From Bacteroidota bacterium (GTDB lineage: Bacteria > Bacteroidota > Bacteroidia > Bacteroidales > UBA1556), in contig QMPB01000249.1 in the NCBI GenBank assembly GCA_003648395.1, positions 1 through 6,695 of the forward strand: a DNA stretch of 6,695 nucleotides, given 5' to 3'. Under the pieces are notes generated by a model, which was given only the letters and a program-made list of their open reading frames with translations, was not told where the DNA came from and did not search any database. This document shows, one piece after another, positions 1 through 4,433 of the stretch (position 1 is its first letter; every line of letters starts with the position of its first letter). A program made the position numbers and the translations under genes.

Positions 1-210
1 ATCGAGTTAACGGAAGCCCAAATTAATGCAAGAATTGCAGAAATACAATTAGAGACTATGCAGAATATTGAACTTACAGATGTATTAGTTAAAATTAATA
101 TATACATAAATTCAGTACTAACTAAATATTGTTATATTATTAAAAGTCATTATCTTACGGCCGATGCCGGGAATTTAGATAATTACAATTCTAAACTATT
201 ATTGTTTTAG
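1..210 (+). CDS. C-terminal end of an unrecognised protein (5' end outside window)
   Basis: Frame 1 is open from the first base to a TAG at 208-210, giving 69 residues with no start needed in the window. I do not recognise the product. It begins with a Glu/Gln/Ile-rich, probably helical stretch (IELTEAQINARIAEIQ) and a second ELT motif (NIELTDVLVKIN). It then becomes Tyr/Asn/Leu-rich and ends in KLLLF. The ELTE start recalls the ELTESE tail of the two paralogs at 366-902 and 1718-2224, but the match is short. A small GC-rich patch (about 157-171, encoding TADAG) stands out in an otherwise AT-rich gene. The last codons and stop lie in a hairpin. The coding call rests on the open frame and its position ahead of a clear intergenic gap; an accidental open frame at the 3' part is possible. 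Confidence 0.65.
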   Translation: MELTEAQINARIAEIQLETMQNIELTDVLVKINIYINSVLTKYCYIIKSHYLTADAGNLDNYNSKLLLF

Positions 211-213
211 AAT
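188..213 (+). terminator. AT-rich hairpin over the stop codon of the first gene
   Basis: ATTCTAAAC (188-196) pairs with GTTTTAGAAT (204-213) around a TATTATT loop, giving nine pairs with one bulged base. The right arm contains the TAG stop. The sequence after it is A/T-rich but has no clean T-run, so this may be a weak terminator or an mRNA 3'-end stabiliser. Confidence 0.35.
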
Positions 214-237
214 TTAGTAATTTAAATTTATAGTAAT

Positions 238-257
238 TATAGTTCGCGCGAATTATA
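238..257. promoter_or_regulatory. Palindrome with CGCGCG core (possible operator)
   Basis: TTCGCGCGAA at 243-252 is a perfect 10-bp palindrome. Four further A/T pairs (238-241 with 254-257) and one G-T pair extend it to 20 bp. The CGCGCG core is conspicuous because the surrounding 150 bp are almost all A/T. With no loop it suits a protein-binding dyad better than a terminator. It lies about 110 bp before the start of the 366-902 gene. Role inferred only. Confidence 0.35.
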
Positions 258-272
258 TTTAAATTATATTTA
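251..272. repeat. Two tandem copies of an 11-bp AT repeat
   Basis: AATTATATTTA occurs at 251-261 and again at 262-272, followed by AATTA as the start of a third copy. It abuts the CGCGCG palindrome. It could be an AT-rich upstream element or binding-site array, or simple sequence drift. Confidence 0.5.
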
Positions 273-329
273 AATTAAAAGAGTTGATATAAAATTTTAA
301 AAGATATCAATTAGAGTGTTCGCTCCTAG

Positions 330-340
330 AGTAAATACTA
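330..340 (+). promoter_or_regulatory. Candidate T4-type late promoter for the 366-2224 cassette
   Basis: AGTAAATACTA matches 9 of 11 positions of the T4 late-promoter consensus TATAAATACTA as I remember it, differing only in the first two bases. A start a few bases downstream would leave a short leader carrying the AAGGAG site at 354-359. A second AT-rich candidate, TATAAA at 288-293, lies upstream, and no convincing sigma70 -35/-10 pair was found. In such AT-rich DNA a chance match is quite possible. Confidence 0.3.
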
Positions 341-353
341 AGCCAAAAACACT

Positions 354-359
354 AAGGAG
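354..359 (+). promoter_or_regulatory. Ribosome binding site of the 366-902 gene, possibly occluded
   Basis: AAGGAG sits six bases before the ATG at 366 and fixes that start. AGGAG (355-359) can pair with CTCCT at 323-327. The competing pairing AGTGTT (315-320) with AACACT (348-353) would leave the site free. Both pairings are visible in the sequence; a switch is inference. Confidence 0.75.
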
Positions 360-365
360 TTTTTA

Positions 366-902
366 ATGGATTTAAAGAATATTATGGTTAACGAAGTAGC
401 TTCAGTAATTGAAGAAACTACAAATTTCGTAACTAACAGATTAGTAATGGAATCTTTACTTAAAAATGGTAAAGTAACATTAGAAGAAGCAAACTTTTTC
501 AATTCTCTTGCAAAAGAAGTAATTACAGAAGCCGCTGAAGATTTCATTCCTGAAACAGTATCTTTTGAAGAAGCTGAAGTACAGATTGATAATAGTGCTG
601 CTGAATTAGAAGAAGCTGCTGCTCAAGCTACTGCACAAGCTGTTGCTGATGAAGCTGCTAAAGCAAAAGCATTAGAAGAAGCTACTGCTGCACAAGCTGT
701 TGCTGATGAAGCTGCTAAAGCTAAAGAATTAGAAGAAGCTACTGCTGCACAAGCTGTTGCTGATGAAGCAAAAGCATTAGAAGAGTCAACTGCATTAGCT
801 GCTGAAGAAGCTGCTAAAGAAGCTGCTAAAGAAGTTGCTGAACCAGTTGAATTAACTGAAAGTGAATTAATCGTTAATAGATTAATCGCTAAAATGGTAT
901 AA
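366..902 (+). CDS. Ala/Glu-rich paralog A with 19-residue helical repeats
   Basis: The product has 178 residues and belongs to no family I can name. Residues 1-62 form a conserved module (VTNRL, NG-VT-EEA-FFN-L-KE, EAAEDFIP). It is about 53% identical, ungapped, to residues 6-60 of the protein at 1718-2224. Residues 77-150 are very Ala/Glu-rich, with a 19-residue repeat (AQAVADEAAKAK, then LEEATA) in two full copies and one shortened copy, followed by EEAAKEAAKE. This should form a long charged helix or coiled coil. The tail is ELTESELIV then NRLIAKMV, matching the other paralog's C-terminus. There is no signal peptide or membrane segment. The start is supported by AAGGAG six bases upstream. 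The stop overlaps the ribosome binding site of the next gene, so the two are co-translated. Heavy GCT use suggests high expression. A head-core or internal virion role is possible but unproven. Confidence 0.9.
   Translation: MDLKNIMVNEVASVIEETTNFVTNRLVMESLLKNGKVTLEEANFFNSLAKEVITEAAEDFIPETVSFEEAEVQIDNSAAELEEAAAQATAQAVADEAAKAKALEEATAAQAVADEAAKAKELEEATAAQAVADEAKALEESTALAAEEAAKEAAKEVAEPVELTESELIVNRLIAKMV
633..794 (+). repeat. 57-bp tandem coding repeat, 2 full copies + 1 shortened
   Basis: Copies begin with GCACAAGCTGTTGCTGATGA at 633, 690 and 747, exactly 57 bp apart. Copies 1 and 2 differ only in a short patch (GCAAAAGCA versus GCTAAAGAA). Copy 3 lacks the nine bases GCTGCTAAA, removing Ala-Ala-Lys in frame, then diverges to TCAACTGCA. 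It encodes the 19-residue helical repeat of paralog A. Near-identical DNA implies recent duplication or ongoing homogenisation. Confidence 0.93.
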
Positions 903-912
903 GGATTAAATA

Positions 913-1713
913 ATGGCAAAATTACAATTAGTATTAGAAAATGTTCGTGATAGACATATGATTAATATCTTAGAAGAGGGAACAACTGAATTAGTTGCTC
1001 TTAAGACTAAGAAATTTTTAAATGAAAACCTTTCAATTATCAGTAAGATTCTTGTAGAGGAAGGTGTAGTTGATGGTGCTAAGCAACATTTAGCTAATAA
1101 CTGGGGCAAATATGCTGCTGGTGCTGCTGCTGGTGGAGCTGCTTTAGGTGCTGCTACTATTAATGGTGCTGATGGTACAGATGCTATCGATACTTTCAAT
1201 AATGGTACAGGTAACTTTCAAGCTAACGCTGGAGCTGCTTTAGATGCTGCTGGAGCAAATGTTGCTCATAATGCAACTCAAGCTGGTCAAGCTGTTGCTG
1301 ATAAATATAACGAAGCTGCAACTGCTACAACTAATGCTGTAACTGGTGCTGTTGATGATGTTAAAGCTGCTGGAACTCAATTCCAAGCTGGTTATGCTGA
1401 TCAAAGTGCTAATGATCCAGAAATGTTTACTGGTCCTATGAAAGCTGGTATGATTGCAGGTAATACTGTTGACACTGGAGTAGAGGCTGTTAAAGCTATT
1501 CCTGGTCATATTTCTGCTGGTCTTGATGCTGCTGGAAATAAAATTAGTACTTTAGCTGATCAAGCTCAGACTCAAGGTCAAGCTACTGTTGACGCTGTTC
1601 AGAAACATGTAGAAGCTAACCCTGCTGCTTATGCTGCTGGTGCTGCTGGTCTTGGTGGTGCTGCTTTAGGTGGTGGTGCTATGTACGCTGCTAACAGAAA
1701 CCAACAGAAGTAA
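913..1713 (+). CDS. Ala/Gly-rich protein with two glycine-zipper segments
   Basis: The product has 266 residues and is unrecognised. Residues 1-62 are a mixed, probably helical head (ILEEGTTELVALKTKKFL, then a second LVEEG stretch). Residue 67 begins YAAGAAAGGAALGAAT, a small-residue hydrophobic segment of glycine-zipper type. Residues 100-235 are Ala/Gly/Gln/Asp-rich with amphipathic helical patterns (AGQAVADKYNEAA, AVTGAVDDVKAAG) like LEA or phasin-type helices. Residue 240 begins a second zipper, YAAGAAGLGGAALGGGA, followed by a short polar tail ending NRNQQK. There is no signal peptide. AAGGAT at 901-906, overlapping the previous stop, lies six bases before the ATG. The gene is packed between the two paralogs, so it probably works with them. 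The zippers could insert into membranes or pack tightly in an oligomer; a virion protein delivered to the host envelope is a reasonable guess, no more. GCT/GGT codon bias suggests abundance. Confidence 0.88.
   Translation: MAKLQLVLENVRDRHMINILEEGTTELVALKTKKFLNENLSIISKILVEEGVVDGAKQHLANNWGKYAAGAAAGGAALGAATINGADGTDAIDTFNNGTGNFQANAGAALDAAGANVAHNATQAGQAVADKYNEAATATTNAVTGAVDDVKAAGTQFQAGYADQSANDPEMFTGPMKAGMIAGNTVDTGVEAVKAIPGHISAGLDAAGNKISTLADQAQTQGQATVDAVQKHVEANPAAYAAGAAGLGGAALGGGAMYAANRNQQK
1111..1158 (+). repeat. First copy of an intragenic glycine-zipper repeat
   Basis: Encodes YAAGAAAGGAALGAAT (from residue 67 of the 913-1713 protein). The partner copy is at 1630-1680. Both protein and DNA (TATGCTGCTGGTGCTGCTG shared at the start) are alike, pointing to duplication within the gene. 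Confidence 0.7.
1630..1680 (+). repeat. Second copy of the glycine-zipper repeat
   Basis: Encodes YAAGAAGLGGAALGGGA (from residue 240), matching the copy at 1111-1158 at most positions, with a one-residue insertion and extra glycines. It lies just before the C-terminus, so the zippers bracket the central helical region. Confidence 0.7.
1706..1710 (+). promoter_or_regulatory. Weak ribosome binding site deciding the 1718 start
   Basis: AGAAG lies seven bases before ATG 1718 and directly before the upstream TAA (1711-1713). It supports 1718 over the in-frame ATG at 1670, which lies inside the previous gene, has no such site, and would add 16 residues absent from the paralog. Confidence 0.6.
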
Positions 1714-1717
1714 TATT

Positions 1718-2224
1718 ATGAACGAAGCTCAAAAACAAGCACTTAATAAAGTACTTGAAGAGGCTTCGGACTTAGTTACTAATAGATTAATTAATAATGC
1801 AATAACTTCTAATGGGGTTGTTACTATAGAGGAAGCTACTTTCTTTAATAATTTATCTAAAGAAATTTTGTTTGAGGCAGCGGAAGATTTTATTCCATCT
1901 GCTATGGACACAGTTCAAGATGATAATAATATTCAGGACGATATGATCTTAAAAGATGATGAAGGTAATGAATATATGTTCCATCCTGATACTGGTACTT
2001 TAGAGGCTCTTTCTGTTAAACCAGAAGAAGAATCTAATGGTGCTATTGGTCCAGAAGATCAGGGCGCAGGTCCAGATCTAGATGGTTTAAATAGTGGGAT
2101 GATCGGTGAAAGCACTGAGTCAGTTAAGAAAGATGAGATCAATGGTTCTATTGAAGAGTCCACTCAGTCGGAAGAATTGACAGAAAGTGAAATGATTGTT
2201 CAGAATTTATTAAAATTCAGATAA
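1718..2224 (+). CDS. Acidic paralog B of the 366-902 protein
   Basis: The product has 168 residues and is unrecognised as a family. Residues 6-60 align without gaps to residues 8-62 of the protein at 366-902, with 29 of 55 identical by my count; VTNRL, EEA-FFN-L-KE and EAAEDFIP are shared. The middle (about 61-150) is unlike the paralog: acidic and Gly/Pro/Ser-rich (EGNEYMFHPDTGTLEAL, then GPEDQGAGPDLDG), probably disordered, with no Ala repeats. The C-terminus returns to the shared ELTESE-(L/M)-IV motif and ends LLKFR. It starts five bases after the preceding stop, so is likely translated by coupling or re-initiation given its weak ribosome binding site. A perfect hairpin follows ten bases after its stop, making it the last gene of the cassette. 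Conserved ends suggest both paralogs bind the same partner. Confidence 0.9.
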   Translation: MNEAQKQALNKVLEEASDLVTNRLINNAITSNGVVTIEEATFFNNLSKEILFEAAEDFIPSAMDTVQDDNNIQDDMILKDDEGNEYMFHPDTGTLEALSVKPEEESNGAIGPEDQGAGPDLDGLNSGMIGESTESVKKDEINGSIEESTQSEELTESEMIVQNLLKFR

Positions 2225-2233
2225 TAAGAGGAA

Positions 2234-2262
2234 GTTGGAAATAGGTTTAGCCTATTTCCAAC
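2234..2262 (+). terminator. Perfect 12-bp hairpin ending the three-gene cassette
   Basis: GTTGGAAATAGG (2234-2245) pairs without mismatch with CCTATTTCCAAC (2251-2262) around a TTTAG loop. The bases after it (CATTCTTG) are only loosely T-rich, so it resembles a terminator without a full U-tract, or an RNA-stabilising 3' hairpin. It sits between the stop at 2224 and the AAGGAG at 2281-2286. Confidence 0.65.
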
Positions 2263-2292
2263 CATTCTTGCTAAATTAAAAAGGAGAGAACT

Positions 2293-2853
2293 ATGTTAAA
2301 GGGAATAAAACAACCAAACTTAACAACAAGAACGACTAAGTTACCAGGTACTGAGTTACCTACTGTACAACATAGTTCGAATATTACTGGCAATAAAGAT
2401 GTTGGTAATGTAGTTCGTAATATGACTAGTACTTTTAAGAATCCATTTATGGGTCAGAGAGCAGTTATGACGAATACTAAAAATCATAATCACAATCAAG
2501 TTAAAACTTCTTTACCAGCAATTAAAACTGGTTTCGAACCTAAGAAGATCCTAGAATCTTCGGAATGGCCAGATATGAGAAAATCGCTTATTCTTGAAAC
2601 TAAGACATTACATAATGTTATTGATCATGGAATACAGAATGGAGTTCGTGTTCATTCTGGAGGAAAGGATCTTGGAAGTGGTACTAAGAAAGAACAGACT
2701 CGTGCTATTAACGATCCAGTAGCTAGTCCACGTAAACCATTAAAAAATGAAACACTTGGTATCCAAAATATGCCTCAGAAGAAAAAGAATCAAGGATTAA
2801 ATTATTTAAGTAAATTAGATACTCAGAAGAGACAACAAGGTATTATACAATGA
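2293..2853 (+). CDS. Basic, low-complexity hypothetical protein
   Basis: The product has 186 residues and I do not recognise it. It is Lys/Arg/Asn/Thr-rich and strongly basic, with few hydrophobic blocks. The N-terminal half (TTRTTKLPGTELPTVQ, then NTKNHNHNQVKT) looks disordered. The most structured-looking part is about residues 84-125 (PKKILESSEWPDMRKSLI, then ETKTLHNVIDHGIQNG). The C-terminus is again basic and polar (QKKKNQGLNYLSK, ending KRQQGIIQ). There is no signal peptide or membrane segment. The start is firm: AAGGAG at 2281-2286, six bases upstream. Its TGA overlaps the next gene's ATG (ATGA), implying translational coupling with the gp53-like gene. Basic charge and context would fit a virion assembly or nucleic-acid-contacting protein, but there is no direct evidence. 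Confidence 0.87.
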   Translation: MLKGIKQPNLTTRTTKLPGTELPTVQHSSNITGNKDVGNVVRNMTSTFKNPFMGQRAVMTNTKNHNHNQVKTSLPAIKTGFEPKKILESSEWPDMRKSLILETKTLHNVIDHGIQNGVRVHSGGKDLGSGTKKEQTRAINDPVASPRKPLKNETLGIQNMPQKKKNQGLNYLSKLDTQKRQQGIIQ

Positions 2854-3173
2854 TAGCTTTTGGATTAGATGAAGAAATTAATTATAATTTCGTAAATGAA
2901 TTTTCCGAAGAAAAACTATTCTTAAATAAATTTATGTCCTTAAGTACTGAATTTATTCAAGCTAATAGTAAAATAGTTACTCTAAATGATTCTGATATTT
3001 ATAGACCAGATAAATTAGCATTTGATTATTATGGTGACGATTTATATTATCCTTGTATTCTAGCAGCTAATAGCATAGGTTCTGTATTCTCATTTAAACC
3101 AGATAGATTAAATTACGAATGCTTTGTACCAAATTTATCATTTATTGAAATGTATATGGATACCAAAGCTTAA
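2850..3173 (+). CDS. Putative baseplate/tail protein, gp53 or tail-protein-X-like
   Basis: The product has 107 residues. Residues about 49-75 read DSDIYRPDKLAFDYYGDD then LYYPCILAANSIGS. This resembles the pattern in T4 baseplate wedge protein gp53 (RPEELANAIYGNPQLYWVLL) and P2 gpX/LysM-like tail proteins: an Arg-Pro/Asp start, Leu-Ala, Tyr-Gly-Asp/Asn, an aromatic-rich strand, then Asn. The following FSFKPDRLNYECFVPNLS fits the usual 'Leu...Ile-Pro' end of that module. It is shorter than T4 gp53 (about 196 residues), so only the core may be shared. It starts within the ATGA overlap; AAGG at 2837-2840 lies nine bases before the ATG. The 404-residue gene follows after 21 bases, so the three genes form one operon. 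Family assignment is from remembered motifs, not a search; the gene itself is near certain. Confidence 0.8.
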   Translation: MIAFGLDEEINYNFVNEFSEEKLFLNKFMSLSTEFIQANSKIVTLNDSDIYRPDKLAFDYYGDDLYYPCILAANSIGSVFSFKPDRLNYECFVPNLSFIEMYMDTKA

Positions 3174-3194
3174 AAATAAAAATAAAGGAAAGAA

Positions 3195-4409
3195 ATGCCA
3201 AATATAGTAAATGATGGAAGTAATCCAAGTAACCCAACACAAAAACAATATCCATCAATAGTTAATAAAGCACCTGCTGTTGTTTTAGATATACTAGAGG
3301 ATAAAGAGGTTTATGTTCAATTTAGAGATAGATTAAAAACAGCCCTTAGTAAATTTCCTAGTTCGAGAAAGACTAAAATAGTACATGAATTAATTTCAAA
3401 GAATATAGTTTCTTTAGGATTAATGCATAAAACTGGAACTGATATGCCTCCAGTAGTAATGTTTAATAAAGATAAAACTTTACATAGAATCTTTTTAGAA
3501 CCAGATCAAATTAATGATAGTACTGGTGGAAGTAAAGATCTTCTTACTCTTTTAAATGAATTAATGAAAGTTAATAAACAGATTTCAAAAGAAAAAAGAT
3601 TTGTAACAGAATTTCAAATTTATAAAATAGAAGAATTTCAAAAAGATAAAAAGAAGATAGTAGAAGATATTTTAGAAAGTATCGACTGGCTAAAAAGTAT
3701 CGACTTAGTTTATTTCGGTTACTTACAATTACTTGCTTTACTTGCGGTTGATAAAAATCAACCAGAGAAAGTTAAAGTATTTAAGGTTCCGGAAGAACTA
3801 GTTCAAAAGCAAATTATTAAAATTATTAGTAAAAGTGGTAATCAAATAGATAAAGATCCAGAAAAGAAAAGAGTATATAACCTTGGAATTCAATTCTTTA
3901 TATTAACATACTTCTTACAAATAAGCAATAAAGCTGCTATTGATATTCTTAAAAATCATAGAGGTGAATGGGTTAATGCTACTTTAGAAGATTTTGCTCC
4001 AGCAGAACAAGATCTAGATATAGATACTAAATTTGAAAAAGAAGCTCATAAAGAGAATCTTATTAATAAAAGAGGAACTCTAGACGATCACCATAAATAT
4101 ATGATTCAAGAATTTCAAAAAATTAAAATAAATTCTTTTGGTTCTTTAGCTGAAATTTTTCAAAAGCTTGGAGTAGCAAATATTAGTCCTAAGGTATTAG
4201 AAACTCAAATGGAATTGTTAGTTGGTAAAGAAGCATTTTCACTTTACTATACAAACTATCCAAATTTTATTTCATTAATGGCTAACTTAAATTATAAAAC
4301 TCAATTATTCCCAAAACTATTTGAAGTAGATGCTAAACTTCAAACTAGATTAGAAGAATTAATTCTTAATCAAAAACGTAATGTTATTATAAAAGAAAAG
4401 AGAATATAA
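3195..4409 (+). CDS. 404-residue protein of unknown function, baseplate operon
   Basis: I do not recognise this protein. Residues 1-25 are Asn/Pro/Ser-rich and probably flexible. The rest is Lys/Glu/Leu/Ile-rich and predicted by eye to be mostly helical. Two hydrophobic stretches stand out: about 168-185 (SIDLVYFGYLQLLALLAV) and about 229-242 (LGIQFFILTYFLQI). They are aromatic-rich and flanked by charged residues, so buried helices are as likely as membrane segments. Charged segments at 125-160 and 270-312 (EKEAHKENLINKRG, then HHKYMIQEFQKIKI) could be coiled coil. The start is supported by AAAGGA at 3184-3189. Its stop is followed at once by a perfect hairpin, so it ends the operon begun at 2293. 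Linkage to a gp53-like gene suggests a structural or assembly role; no catalytic motif is evident. Confidence 0.92.
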   Translation: MPNIVNDGSNPSNPTQKQYPSIVNKAPAVVLDILEDKEVYVQFRDRLKTALSKFPSSRKTKIVHELISKNIVSLGLMHKTGTDMPPVVMFNKDKTLHRIFLEPDQINDSTGGSKDLLTLLNELMKVNKQISKEKRFVTEFQIYKIEEFQKDKKKIVEDILESIDWLKSIDLVYFGYLQLLALLAVDKNQPEKVKVFKVPEELVQKQIIKIISKSGNQIDKDPEKKRVYNLGIQFFILTYFLQISNKAAIDILKNHRGEWVNATLEDFAPAEQDLDIDTKFEKEAHKENLINKRGTLDDHHKYMIQEFQKIKINSFGSLAEIFQKLGVANISPKVLETQMELLVGKEAFSLYYTNYPNFISLMANLNYKTQLFPKLFEVDAKLQTRLEELILNQKRNVIIKEKRI

Positions 4410-4412
4410 ATA
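4405..4412 (+). promoter_or_regulatory. TATAAATA: candidate T4/cyanophage-type late promoter
   Basis: Exact match to the TATAAATA late-promoter core known from T4 and, as NATAAATA, from cyanophages. It overlaps the stop codon of the 404-residue gene and lies 233 bp before nrdA. I saw no other exact TATAAATA, although looser NATAAATA matches occur inside genes (about 1299 and 4092), so chance remains a real alternative. If used, the transcript would start within the adjacent hairpin. Confidence 0.3.
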
Positions 4413-4433
4413 AGAGAGAGAAATCTCTCTTAT
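4410..4433 (+). terminator. Perfect 10-bp hairpin with GAAA tetraloop
   Basis: ATAAGAGAGA (4410-4419) pairs completely with TCTCTCTTAT (4424-4433), closed by GAAA, a stable GNRA-type tetraloop. It begins one base after the stop of the 404-residue gene. No U-run follows (GCCTTCCTGTCTTCG), so it may act as a 3'-end stabiliser, a factor-assisted terminator, or the first helix of the structured region that follows. Confidence 0.6.

Noticed and set aside
633..794. CRISPR-like or non-coding repeat array
   Set aside because: The repeats are contiguous without unique spacers, in frame, and encode a regular helical repeat.
623..919. Minus-strand open frame rich in Ser/Ala
   Set aside because: It is the complement of the GCT-rich repeats of the + strand gene; the composition mirrors GCT read as AGC. 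The other minus-strand frames inside genes were rejected on the same grounds.
1299..1306. NATAAATA late-promoter-like match inside the 913-1713 gene (a similar one is near 4092)
   Set aside because: Located mid-gene with no gene start nearby; expected by chance at this base composition.
1670..1717. Longer start for paralog B at ATG 1670
   Set aside because: It lies within the end of the preceding gene, lacks a ribosome binding site, and adds 16 residues with no counterpart in paralog A.
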